A DNA stretch of 64,000 nucleotides. It comes from Pseudomonas sp. ATCC PTA-122608 (GTDB lineage: Bacteria > Pseudomonadota > Gammaproteobacteria > Pseudomonadales > Pseudomonadaceae). Made by a program: the position numbers and the translations under genes. The notes beneath the pieces were generated by a model. The model was not told where the DNA came from. It saw nothing but the letters and a program-made list of their open reading frames with translations, and did not search any database. How positions within the stretch are numbered: the stretch's first letter is position 1; each line of letters opens with the position of its first letter. The stretch is taken from positions 82,638 to 146,637 of the forward strand of contig NZ_LPNO01000010.1 in NCBI RefSeq assembly GCF_001952855.1. Reading direction: 5' to 3'. This document shows positions 47,743-56,146 of the stretch, in pieces.

Positions 47743-48210
47743 GTGGGCAATAAACGCTACAGTTGCATCGGTCTGTACAACCCCAAATCCCCCGAAAACG
47801 TCGGTTCGGTGATGCGCGCCGCCGGCTGCTACGGCGTGGCCTCGGTGTTCTACACCGGCAAGCGCTATGAGCGGGCTCGGGACTTTATTACCGACACCAA
47901 GAAGGTCCACCACGACATTCCGCTGATCGGTATCGACGACCTGAAAAAGATCCTGCCCCTGGGCTGCATCCCCGTCGCCGTCGAGCTGGTGGAAGGCGCA
48001 CGCCCTCTCCCCGAGTACACCCACCCGGACCGCGCGCTGTATATCTTCGGGCCGGAAGACGGCTCCCTGGATAAAGAGATTCGCGACTGGTGTGAAGACG
48101 TGATCTACATCCCGACCACCGGCTGCATGAACCTCGCCGCCACCGTCAACGTGGTGCTCTACGACCGCTTGGCCAAGGGCAACAACACCCGTTCGGGTCC
48201 CAAGTACTGA
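47743..48210 (+). CDS. TrmH/SpoU-family RNA 2'-O-methyltransferase
   Basis: 155 residues, GTG start at 47743. The knotted SPOUT fold is shown by its three motifs: NPKSPENVGSVMRAAG (motif 1), IFGPEDGSLDKE (motif 2) and NLAATVNVVLYDRL (motif 3). It would methylate the ribose of a tRNA or rRNA with S-adenosylmethionine; the target is not deducible. It lacks the N-terminal RNA-binding domain of TrmH, as do the TrmL-type enzymes. Confidence 0.9.
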   Translation: MGNKRYSCIGLYNPKSPENVGSVMRAAGCYGVASVFYTGKRYERARDFITDTKKVHHDIPLIGIDDLKKILPLGCIPVAVELVEGARPLPEYTHPDRALYIFGPEDGSLDKEIRDWCEDVIYIPTTGCMNLAATVNVVLYDRLAKGNNTRSGPKY

Positions 48211-48279
48211 TTTTTTGGGAACGTCCGAGGCCTGTGTGCAGTCAGTTGCATATCAATAAGCCCTTGTTGGAGACAGATC

Positions 48280-48630
48280 ATGAGCGACAGCAAAACCCTG
48301 CGACCCGTTATCCGGTCCACGCCGTTCGAGAGCCAGCCCACGCAAAACGTCCAGGGCTGGGAACGCATCGGCTCCCTGGCTGGCGGTGTAGTGATGATGG
48401 GCAAAGGCCTGCGCCGTGGCGGCTTTTTCGGTTTGATCCAAGTAGCGATTGGCGGCGTGGCGCTGGCGCGCGGGATCAGCGGGCACAGCTCGGCGAAAGA
48501 GTTGCTGGAGCGCAGCCGCCAGGAGATGAACACCGTGCGGACCAAGATCGAACGCGCCGGTGAGGAATTGAAAAACCTCAAGACCAAGGCAGAAGTGGCG
48601 GCCGAAAAAGCGACCAAAACCACGGGTTAA
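48280..48630 (+). CDS. DUF2892-like small membrane protein
   Basis: 116 residues with a central hydrophobic hairpin (GSLAGGVVMMGKGLRRGGFF, GLIQVAIGGVALARGISG) and a C-terminal coiled-coil tail rich in Lys/Glu (ELLERSRQEMNTVRTKIERA). The hydrophobic hairpin resembles the DUF2892 inner-membrane anchor. GGAG precedes ATG. Function unknown. Confidence 0.72.
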   Translation: MSDSKTLRPVIRSTPFESQPTQNVQGWERIGSLAGGVVMMGKGLRRGGFFGLIQVAIGGVALARGISGHSSAKELLERSRQEMNTVRTKIERAGEELKNLKTKAEVAAEKATKTTG

Positions 48631-48639
48631 CCTCGATCA

Positions 48640-48671
48640 AATGTGGGAGCGGGCTTGCCCGCTCCCACATT
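48640..48671. repeat. Compact REP hairpin
   Basis: AATGTGGGAGCGGGC directly facing its inverse GCCCGCTCCCACATT with a 2-base centre. Same half-site as 33980 and 37572 but with almost no spacer; sits between convergent genes and likely also acts as a terminator. Confidence 0.85.
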
Positions 48672-48675
48672 GGTT

Positions 48676-49914
48676 TCAGTGCAGCAGCTTGGTGTCCAGC
48701 ACTACCGAAGATTCGCCAATAATGCTCTCCCCCAACTGCACAAACTCCTTTGTGCTGATGCTGTTCAAGCGCATCAGCGCCTGAGTCAGATCATCCAGCG
48801 AGCGCTTGTTGTGGGTTTTCACACGAATCTCGCGGTCCAGCTCCTGCAACAGCACCACCGCCCGTGACACCGTCGCGCCGTTGGCGTGCTCGACCCGCAG
48901 GGTGGTCACATCCTTGCCTTCCTTGGCCAGCCGGGCCTGTATCGCGGCGTAACGATCGTCACTGATGCCGCCAGCACGGCGCATCAGTTCAATGGCGTAA
49001 TACTGCGCCAAACCCTCGCTAATCCAATCGCTGCCTTGATGGTCGTTGAAGCGACCGATGGCCTGCACCACTTCGCGGATCAACGGGCTGCTGCCGTTTT
49101 CACTGACCAGCGGTGTACGGCTGCTGAGGTAGATCGAGTCCCGCGCCGAGTAAGCACCGCGCCGCATTGGGTCACCGGCGCCTACTACCAGCAGTTTTGC
49201 CGGGTGCCGCGGGAACGCCGCTTGTACTTGGGGCCAGACAAACGTCAGCAAGGTCAGCACATCCATGCGGTGCATACCCTGGCCTTTAGGTGAAGCCACG
49301 GTGATCTCGGTTTCCCCCAGGCGCATCCGGCGGCTGCCCAGGTTGCCGGCGAGCATCCAGCCGGTAGGCCGGTCAAACAGGCGGGAAACGTTATCGATGC
49401 GAAATTTATTCTTGCCGATACGCGGCCAGGACGTCTCGACGCTTTTCCAGCCGGCGGGCAGTTCAAACACCAGGCGCGACACCAGCTCAATGCCGTCCTG
49501 TTGATCCAGGCGTGCGGCGGGCACCAGGTCTTCGCCGCGAAACAGCGCCCAGCTCGGGCTCATGCGTGCTTCGTAAACGCCTTTCTTGCGCGCGTGGGTC
49601 AGGCGTACACGGTAGGTCAGGCTGGCCTTGTCGGCGCCGGGTTGCCACAGGCCACGGCTGTCACCCGGCGTATTGCCGGGCAACACCTGCCATTGACCAT
49701 CGGCCTTGAAGTCGCTGTAGTCGCCGTCGCGACCCAGGTCGAAGTTGAGGCTGCGCACCGCCGAGCCCTGGGACAGGCTCAAGCGCACCTCTGCCTGATC
49801 ACTTTGGGGCAGCAGCTTGACGTGATAGTCCAGGTCGACTTTCTTCGCAGCCCACGCCGACGTACTCAATGCGAGCAACAGCAGGCTTGCCGCCAGCTTG
49901 GCTCCAACCGTCAT
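48676..49914 (-). CDS. M61-like protein with a lost zinc-binding motif
   Basis: 412 residues, signal peptide (LAASLLLLALSTSAWA). Overall plan follows M61/gluzincin peptidases: N-terminal beta domain, then a helical catalytic-like region. Where the active peptidases have HExxH, this protein has REVVQAIGRFNDHQ, and the third ligand region remains as DWISEGLAQYYA. Without HExxH it is probably not a metallopeptidase; a binding or chaperone role is possible. The upstream YcgN gene ends 12 bases before its start, so they may be cotranscribed. ATG 49914 is chosen because AAGGAG lies 5 bases before it. Confidence 0.7.
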   Translation of the reverse strand: MTVGAKLAASLLLLALSTSAWAAKKVDLDYHVKLLPQSDQAEVRLSLSQGSAVRSLNFDLGRDGDYSDFKADGQWQVLPGNTPGDSRGLWQPGADKASLTYRVRLTHARKKGVYEARMSPSWALFRGEDLVPAARLDQQDGIELVSRLVFELPAGWKSVETSWPRIGKNKFRIDNVSRLFDRPTGWMLAGNLGSRRMRLGETEITVASPKGQGMHRMDVLTLLTFVWPQVQAAFPRHPAKLLVVGAGDPMRRGAYSARDSIYLSSRTPLVSENGSSPLIREVVQAIGRFNDHQGSDWISEGLAQYYAIELMRRAGGISDDRYAAIQARLAKEGKDVTTLRVEHANGATVSRAVVLLQELDREIRVKTHNKRSLDDLTQALMRLNSISTKEFVQLGESIIGESSVVLDTKLLH

Positions 49915-49926
49915 ACACACTCCTTC

Positions 49927-50376
49927 TCAGCCCGCACGGAAAATCAGGTAATCCTCCCAGTCATCCTCGGGCACGCTGCCTTCGCTGAGCATGCGCCCGG
50001 ACTGGGATATGCGTTGCTGGTGCACGACGTCGCGATCACCGCAAACCAAGTGGTGCCAAAGCGGCAGCTCCTTGCGCTCGCTGACCAGCCGGTAACCACA
50101 GGTAGGCGGCAGCCATTTGAACTGGTCGGCCTGGCCCGGGGTGAGCTGGATGCAATCGGGCACCGAGTCCCGGCGGTTGGGGTAATCGGTGCACTGGCAG
50201 GTTTTCAGGTCCAGGAGTTTGCAGGCGATGCGCGTGTAATAGACGCTGTTGTCGTCTTCATCCTCGAGCTTTTGCAGACAGCACAGGCCGCAGCCGTCGC
50301 ACAACGACTCCCACTCATCCTGGTCGAGTTGTTCGAGGGTTTTGCGGATCCAGAAAGGTTCGACTTTAGCGGCCAT
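49927..50376 (-). CDS. ycgN: YcgN-family cysteine cluster protein
   Basis: 149 residues with eight conserved Cys: [24 protein letters not shown], then DCI and TCGYR, giving a probable Fe-S or Zn cluster. The UPF0260 family has no confirmed activity. It precedes the M61-like secreted protein gene. Confidence 0.88.
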   Translation of the reverse strand: MAAKVEPFWIRKTLEQLDQDEWESLCDGCGLCCLQKLEDEDDNSVYYTRIACKLLDLKTCQCTDYPNRRDSVPDCIQLTPGQADQFKWLPPTCGYRLVSERKELPLWHHLVCGDRDVVHQQRISQSGRMLSEGSVPEDDWEDYLIFRAG

Positions 50377-50529
50377 GGCTCTACATCAGTATCGGTATGT
50401 TAAAAGGCCGCCAGTCTAGTGCCCATGGGCCCCGGGGCCAAGCGCTTACGACTGCCGGTAGAACAAGACTTGTCAGCCACCCGGCGGCGAAGTAGTTTTG
50501 AACCCCGGTTTTTCATCAGGATCAGCCCA

Positions 50530-51129
50530 ATGAGCAGCAACCCACGCGTCGCCGACTACCCGATCCACCCACAATTTACCGACCGCTGGTCACCGCGCGC
50601 CTTTACCGGCGAGAGCATCCCGGTGGACACCCTGCTGAGCTTCTTCGAAGCCGCGCGCTGGTCGCCATCGGCTTACAACTCGCAGCCGTGGCGCTTTCTC
50701 TACGCGCGCCGCGACACGCCGAACTGGGAACGTTTCCTGGGCCTGCTGAACGAATTCAACCGTGGCTGGGCGCAGCATGCCTCGGCACTGGTAATCGTAG
50801 CGTCGAAAACCGACTTCCTGGTACCGGGCGCCACCGAAGAAACCCCGGCCCTGTGGCACACCTTTGATACCGGTTCGGCCTGGGGCCACCTGGCGCTGCA
50901 AGCGAGCCTCAGCGGCTGGCACACCCACGGCATGGCCGGTTTCGACCAAGAGCTGACCCGCAAGGAACTGAAGATACCAGAAGGTTACGCCCTGCACGCG
51001 GCCGTGGCGATTGGCAAACTGGGTGACAAATCAACCCTGGCCGAGTACCTGCAAGCCCGGGAAACCCCGAGCCCGCGCAAGCCATTGAGTGAGCTGGTGT
51101 CGGAAGGCGATTTCAATCACAACGATTGA
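50530..51129 (+). CDS. Nitroreductase-family protein
   Basis: 199 residues. FMN-binding signature at the N-terminus: DRWSPRAFTGESIP and ARWSPSAYNSQPWRFLYARR, plus ASLSGWHTHGMAGFD and GYALHAAVAIGKLG. Reduces nitro compounds or quinones with NAD(P)H, cytoplasmic dimer. A bidirectional terminator follows at 51158-51189. Confidence 0.88.
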   Translation: MSSNPRVADYPIHPQFTDRWSPRAFTGESIPVDTLLSFFEAARWSPSAYNSQPWRFLYARRDTPNWERFLGLLNEFNRGWAQHASALVIVASKTDFLVPGATEETPALWHTFDTGSAWGHLALQASLSGWHTHGMAGFDQELTRKELKIPEGYALHAAVAIGKLGDKSTLAEYLQARETPSPRKPLSELVSEGDFNHND

Positions 51130-51157
51130 ATACGACCTGAAAATGGGTTGAGGCTTT

Positions 51158-51189
51158 AAAAAACCCTGCTGTTATAAACAGCGGGGTTG
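51158..51189. terminator. Intrinsic terminator
   Basis: ACCCTGCTGTT (51163-51173) pairs with AACAGCGGGGT (51176-51186), with A-run on the left and a short T-rich end on the right. Separates the nitroreductase gene from the large kinase gene. Confidence 0.75.
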
Positions 51190-51213
51190 GTTAACCCAAG
51201 TGTAATTTCGACG

Positions 51214-54200
51214 TCAAGACGGCTTTACGATCAGCGTTTCATAGGCTTTACGCAGTTCTTCTTTACTGCGCTTATACATATTAAAGAGTATTGCCCCAAG
51301 GTCCTCACGCTCCAGTGCATTCAAATCCACTGGATAAATTTTATTATCCTTTGCGGAGTACATAAAATTCTTCAGTTGCAGGTCATTATGATAAATATTT
51401 TTTTGTTCCATTTCCCGGAATACATCATCAAGTAACGAACTAGCCTCTGGCGGCAAACTTCCCTTGGAAAATTTGCTCAGATCAGCCCCGTCTATTTTCC
51501 CCATCTTTAAATAGCGGCGACCATTTTCATACATTGTTGCTGCGAATCCCTCACCATAATAGTTATTCAAGCATAGGGTTTCGTTATCGGCGTAGCCGGC
51601 GGGAGGTGTCAAGGATGAAGGACCATAGTCTTTATAGACGCTTTTCCCATCGAGACTTTCGTAGATTACTCCCTCCCCGCCTCCGCCAATCCTGGGCCCC
51701 AGATCTGATGCGACCGTAGGCCCGTTTCCGCCACGGGCGCCCAGGCGCTGCCATTGGTCCCCCTGAAGGTGCTGCACCAACACCGGCGTTTGCCGGTTAT
51801 TGTGATAAATCTGCGCCTGCACGGCACCGTCGGCGGTGCGAGTCACTTGCCGTACTTCGTACACCGCAGTGTTGCCGGCGGTATCGGTATGGCGGATATG
51901 GGACAGGTGACCCTCCGGCGCCACATAGATGCCCTGACTGTTGCGCGCAAGCCCGGCAATTTTCGATTCAGGGACCTTGTAGTCGCCAAACAACCGATTG
52001 TTCAGTGCGCTGCCGGGGTCGATGGGTGTCGTGATAATCGCTCCATCCATCGCACTGGTTTTCGGGATGAACCCTTCAAGAGGGCTGCCGTATGCCCGCA
52101 TCCTGTCCACGTCAAACGCATACCATCGACCGCTGTGGAGTACGGCGCCTCCATCAACGTTCTGGCCCGCAACCTTGAAGGTACCCGTGGCCGCTGCGTC
52201 ATAGTGTTTGCTGGCCGCTTTCAACAGCTCATAGCTACCGCTTGCGCCCTTGAGCTTATTGACCGCCTCTGCGCCGGTTGAGCGTACAAAGCTGGCACCC
52301 TTGCCCAGCAGCCGAGCACCGCCCGCGACCAGATCGCCCACGCCATCCAACGGGTTTAGCGCTTGAACAGCAGCCACACCGATCACCTTTGCCACCTGCA
52401 AGGCTTTGGCGGCGGTGCTGGCAACCTTGGCGCCGACCTTCGTAACCTTTGCTGCCACACCTGCGCCGGCCGTGACAAAACCGAAGACATCCAGCGCCAG
52501 GTCACTTGCACCCTCCACAGGGTTACCCTTGGAAAAGTTGACAATGGCTGACCTGAGGGGAATCAGGTCCAGGAAGAAGTTGGTGACGTTCCACTCGGTT
52601 GCCATTTGTTTATCGAACGCCGTGACGCCCTTGGCGTAGGTCTTTACCTCATCGCTGTCGAGGTCAAGATGCTCAACAAACGCGTCGGCGATGCTCTGGG
52701 TTCGCACGCTGGAAAAGCTTGCGGGAGGCGTTGATGAGTGGTCTTGAGTTTTTTGGCTGAGGGCAGCATCGCTCACAGCCTTGGGCGTAAAGCGTTCGGT
52801 CTTGAACACCTTGTTGGCTTCCCGCGCCCTTTGTCTGGTTAATTCCGTGAGTGGCACCGCCTTGATTGCACCTGCCTTCAAGTCAATTTCATAAACGGTA
52901 TCGTCATCCTTTCTGGAGGCCTTGACCCACAGCTTGCTCTCCGTGCCCTGTAGTTTTTTAGAGGTGAAGTCGAGGCCCAGTTCGTAAGTATTTTTCTGAA
53001 AAAACTCGAGTTTTCCGAACTCCAGCTTTTCTCGGTCCGCCAGTGGCAGTGTTGCCACAAGGTGCTTGATGGTCGTGCCAACGCCTTGCTTGCGCGAGGT
53101 GATCGCTTGTTCGAATTGTCCGTTGAAAATTTCATTCACGCCGAAATCAAGGCTCTTGCCTCTGATCGCCGCAACGACGCGCGGGTCTTTACTCTCCCAT
53201 TTGTAATGGCCAAGCCCGCTCATGGCGATATCCAGCAACGAAAAATGCCCTGCAGGCGCGCGGTTCGGATCATAAAGCGGCTGGACTGAAGATTGTTTCG
53301 AGTCGACGACCTTCAGCAGTTTTTCTTCAAAGGGAACGCCCTCTCCAAACCGCTCCTTCAGGTGAGCCAAGGCAATGTCTCTACGGCTCGGAATAGCGGT
53401 TTCCAGTAAACCGGTAGCCGCAAGCGTCGACTTCAGTTGAGCGTTGAACGCGGTCCTTACGGTGTCGATCTCGGCGGCGCTGTAATGGTCACTTTGCTGC
53501 TCAGTGACAATCCCGTTGACCACGCCCCAGTCCACCAGGGCCGCTTTCTGCGCGTGTTCAGTGGCGGCCCGATTCGTCACCATCGCGTTTTCAGCGCTGG
53601 ACATGACCTGGGCAAAGGTCATGTGCGCCACCTTTCCGGGGAACTGCGCTTCTATGGCCGCCGCCGCGACAGTGAGGCTTACCCAGGCCGGGCTGCCGTA
53701 CGTCACACGGTCGGGAATGTCCTTGATCAAAAACTCGGGGGCCTTTCTTGCCAGTAACAGATAGGCACCGGCCTTGGCCATCTCGGGACTGGTCTTGTGA
53801 TTTTCGTGCAGGTAAGTGCTCAGGCGCTCGAGCACTGCCGAAGCCGGCCTGCCCCAGTGCGCTTGTTGGGCGAGGTCGAAACCCGCCACACGGTTGCGGT
53901 GCGGCGCGGTAATGGACTCGGGATCCAGCAGCAGGTGGATTGCGCTCAGTGCGTATTCGTTCACGCTGGCATGGGTGGCGACGCCCCCGAGCTGGTCCTG
54001 GATGGCTTGCCCCAATGCCTGCCCCCGGGTGGAGCTGACGAGGGTTTCGAGGGCCTTGGCAGGATCAGTCAATGCCTCGCCAGACAAAGGCTGGTTCGCG
54101 TTCAGATATTCCAGCACACCCACGCTTGCGCCGATATGCGGTGCATTGGGGTTCTGGCTGCCATGGTCGGTCGCCGCCGCCAGCACCCTGCGCAGCTGAC

Positions 54201-54681
54201 CGGCGCTCATGGGAACAGGCCAGGACAACCCGCCGCCAAAATTGCCGAGCGGATGCTCCAACGCCCTGTCGCTCACCGCGTGGGCATGGCCGGTCAGTTG
54301 AAAATGATTGGTGGGCAACCCCAAGCCGATACTTCTGAGAAAGGTCTCTAGCGTCGCGGCTTTATTCGCCTGAGCCGGGAAAGACGAGTCGGCGCGTATC
54401 TGCATCGGTGTCGTTTGCAACGCAGCCAGCACCGCCTGGGGCCTGGCATTCACGCCCAGGCGGGTGGCGACTTCGCTGAGTTTTTGCCCAAGGGTATGCA
54501 AATTCTCGCGGTCGCCCAACGCAGCCTGAAGACCCGGTTGTCGAGGGTTTTGAGCACTGATTTGCGTGTTGGGATCGGTAGCAATGATCGGAGTCGACGA
54601 GCTCGCCGCCGGATCAATCGAAGGAGGGTAAATGACCGAAGTTACCCGTGCAGACAGGCGTACAGTGCCAGCATTCAACAT
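51214..54681 (-). CDS. Large protein with C-terminal OspG-like effector kinase domain
   Basis: 1155 residues. The first about 650 residues are mostly helical and not recognised; around 640-760 are small-residue-rich, weakly hydrophobic segments (SDLALDVFGFVTAGAGVAAK). The last about 160 residues form a minimal protein-kinase domain: glycine loop GGGGEGVIYE (about 999-1008), lysine in SVYK (about 1017), catalytic loop YHNDLQLKN (His1098, Asp1100, Asn1105) and PVDLN in place of DFG (Asp about 1119). This matches the OspG/NleH type of type III secretion effector kinases, which target host signalling. The 3' end is AT-rich (18 G/C in 60 bases at 51361-51420). No secretion genes are nearby. Start ATG 54681 lacks a Shine-Dalgarno. 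Confidence 0.85.
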   Translation of the reverse strand: MLNAGTVRLSARVTSVIYPPSIDPAASSSTPIIATDPNTQISAQNPRQPGLQAALGDRENLHTLGQKLSEVATRLGVNARPQAVLAALQTTPMQIRADSSFPAQANKAATLETFLRSIGLGLPTNHFQLTGHAHAVSDRALEHPLGNFGGGLSWPVPMSAGQLRRVLAAATDHGSQNPNAPHIGASVGVLEYLNANQPLSGEALTDPAKALETLVSSTRGQALGQAIQDQLGGVATHASVNEYALSAIHLLLDPESITAPHRNRVAGFDLAQQAHWGRPASAVLERLSTYLHENHKTSPEMAKAGAYLLLARKAPEFLIKDIPDRVTYGSPAWVSLTVAAAAIEAQFPGKVAHMTFAQVMSSAENAMVTNRAATEHAQKAALVDWGVVNGIVTEQQSDHYSAAEIDTVRTAFNAQLKSTLAATGLLETAIPSRRDIALAHLKERFGEGVPFEEKLLKVVDSKQSSVQPLYDPNRAPAGHFSLLDIAMSGLGHYKWESKDPRVVAAIRGKSLDFGVNEIFNGQFEQAITSRKQGVGTTIKHLVATLPLADREKLEFGKLEFFQKNTYELGLDFTSKKLQGTESKLWVKASRKDDDTVYEIDLKAGAIKAVPLTELTRQRAREANKVFKTERFTPKAVSDAALSQKTQDHSSTPPASFSSVRTQSIADAFVEHLDLDSDEVKTYAKGVTAFDKQMATEWNVTNFFLDLIPLRSAIVNFSKGNPVEGASDLALDVFGFVTAGAGVAAKVTKVGAKVASTAAKALQVAKVIGVAAVQALNPLDGVGDLVAGGARLLGKGASFVRSTGAEAVNKLKGASGSYELLKAASKHYDAAATGTFKVAGQNVDGGAVLHSGRWYAFDVDRMRAYGSPLEGFIPKTSAMDGAIITTPIDPGSALNNRLFGDYKVPESKIAGLARNSQGIYVAPEGHLSHIRHTDTAGNTAVYEVRQVTRTADGAVQAQIYHNNRQTPVLVQHLQGDQWQRLGARGGNGPTVASDLGPRIGGGGEGVIYESLDGKSVYKDYGPSSLTPPAGYADNETLCLNNYYGEGFAATMYENGRRYLKMGKIDGADLSKFSKGSLPPEASSLLDDVFREMEQKNIYHNDLQLKNFMYSAKDNKIYPVDLNALEREDLGAILFNMYKRSKEELRKAYETLIVKPS

Positions 54682-54687
54682 GAGAAC

Positions 54688-54710
54688 GTACCATTATAAA
54701 AAGGGTACGA
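54688..54710 (-). promoter_or_regulatory. Promoter -10 and inverted repeat just upstream of the kinase gene
   Basis: On the minus strand, TATAAT (54698-54693) lies only 11 bases before the ATG, inside an inverted repeat CGTACC (54688-54693)/GGTACG (54705-54710). The closeness would give a nearly leaderless message; the repeat may be an operator. Confidence 0.4.
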
Positions 54711-54802
54711 GCCTCACATACGACCGGCAAAGCGGACATCTGATTAGTGTTTGCAGAAATTTGTAAGCGCCCGGCAACATGCGTCGCCGGGCCGTCGCGC
54801 TA

Positions 54803-55735
54803 TCAGTAACCGCGCTCGAAACTCACTTCGCCGCGCAACGTTTCCTGCGCCTGATACGCCCGCAAATTCTCGACAAACAACCGCACCATCATCCCCGGCG
54901 AAGTCGGCGCCGAGCTGTGCCCAGTCAGCAGCAAGCCCCAGGCGGTCCAGAACGGATGGCGCTGTGGCAATGGCTCTTGCCGGCAAACGTCAATCACCGC
55001 GCCCGCAAGATGGCCTTCCTTCAAGGCTTCCACCAGGTCCGCATCGACCACCGCCACACCGCGCCCGACGTTTATGAACAACCCGGTCGGCTTGAACTGT
55101 TTGAACAACGCCGCATTGTACAAATCATGGGTGTTCGGCGTGTTGGGCAGCAGGTTTACCACGTAGTCCACCTCGCCCACCAGGCGCGGCAACTCTTCCA
55201 GCCCGGCGACTTCGATAAACGGCGCCTGCTCACGGGCTTCGCTGGCGATGCCATACAACTCAACACCAAACGGCAGCAGGAATTGCGCGACGCTACGGCC
55301 GATATCACCCGTACCTACGATCAGCACCTTGCGCCCCGCCAGGCTCTGGCCCATGCGGTTATCCCACTTGCGCTCGACCTGGCTGACCAGGCGCGCCAGC
55401 ACTTCACGCTCATGGCCGAGCATGTAAGTCAGCACGTATTCGGCCATCACCTGGCCAAAAATGCCTACGGCGCGGGTCAGGCGATAATCCCGGGGCAGGC
55501 CTTCAGCCAGCAGCGGCGTGATGCCTGCCCAGGTCGATTGCAGCCATTGTGGCTGATGGCCCTGGCGCAACAAGGTGGCCAGGAGATCCGGCTGGCCCAG
55601 CCACACCGGGCAGTCGGCCGCCAGGCGCGACAATTCAGCGGAGTCGCCGCTGGTCATGACCTCAAGGTCCGGCGCCGCTTCGCGCAGCAGCCGGGCGTAC
55701 AGCGGGTGATCGTGTTCAGCAATCAGAACGCGCAT
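54803..55735 (-). CDS. GhrA-like D-2-hydroxyacid dehydrogenase
   Basis: 310 residues. NAD(P)-binding Rossmann motif VLIVGTGDIGRSVAQFL, catalytic Arg in INVGRGVAVVDADL, Glu in DVCRQEPLP, and the GLLLTGHSSAP His segment replacing the usual HxA. Fits the glyoxylate/hydroxypyruvate reductase A subgroup. Reduces short 2-oxoacids in the cytoplasm. Confidence 0.9.
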   Translation of the reverse strand: MRVLIAEHDHPLYARLLREAAPDLEVMTSGDSAELSRLAADCPVWLGQPDLLATLLRQGHQPQWLQSTWAGITPLLAEGLPRDYRLTRAVGIFGQVMAEYVLTYMLGHEREVLARLVSQVERKWDNRMGQSLAGRKVLIVGTGDIGRSVAQFLLPFGVELYGIASEAREQAPFIEVAGLEELPRLVGEVDYVVNLLPNTPNTHDLYNAALFKQFKPTGLFINVGRGVAVVDADLVEALKEGHLAGAVIDVCRQEPLPQRHPFWTAWGLLLTGHSSAPTSPGMMVRLFVENLRAYQAQETLRGEVSFERGY

Positions 55736-55852
55736 GGTTCAAACCTTTCAAAAACACTGCAGGCGGCCGCCGGTCCACTTCACTGTCCCTTGCGGCCGCC
55801 GCCAAAAATTGAATTCCATTGATGAATGTGCCCCGGACGGGGCACTGACCGA

Positions 55853-56146
55853 TCACATCGGGTCATTCCGTCGCAGCAGCTCTTCGGGCAAGTGTTCGAT
55901 GTACTCGTCCTCGGCCGGCGGCATTTGCAGGTGGTAGCCCTGCTTCTCGAGGTTCTCCAGAACTACGGTGATGTCCTCGCGGGACAGCTTGCGCTCCGGG
56001 CTCAGCACCAGGTCAAAGGCGTGGTGCGGTTTGCCGAAAGCGGCCAGCAGACTTTCCGGCACGCGCTCCAGTGCATCGCTTTTCAGCACGTAGAGGTACA
56101 TCTCGTTTCGTTTGAGGCTGCGATAGATGGAGCAGATACGTTTCAA
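55853..56146 (-). CDS. ycgL: YcgL-family protein
   Basis: 97 residues, UPF0745 type: [20 protein letters not shown] at the start and [20 protein letters not shown] in the middle. Function unknown; commonly next to rnd in gammaproteobacteria. Overlaps the rnd stop by 4 bases, so it is translationally coupled to RNase D. Confidence 0.92.
   Translation of the reverse strand: MKRICSIYRSLKRNEMYLYVLKSDALERVPESLLAAFGKPHHAFDLVLSPERKLSREDITVVLENLEKQGYHLQMPPAEDEYIEHLPEELLRRNDPM

Noticed and set aside
54681..54760. hrp box (GGAACC-N15/16-CCAC) upstream of the kinase gene
   Set aside because: No GGAACC on the minus strand in the 100 bases upstream, so no sign of HrpL control.
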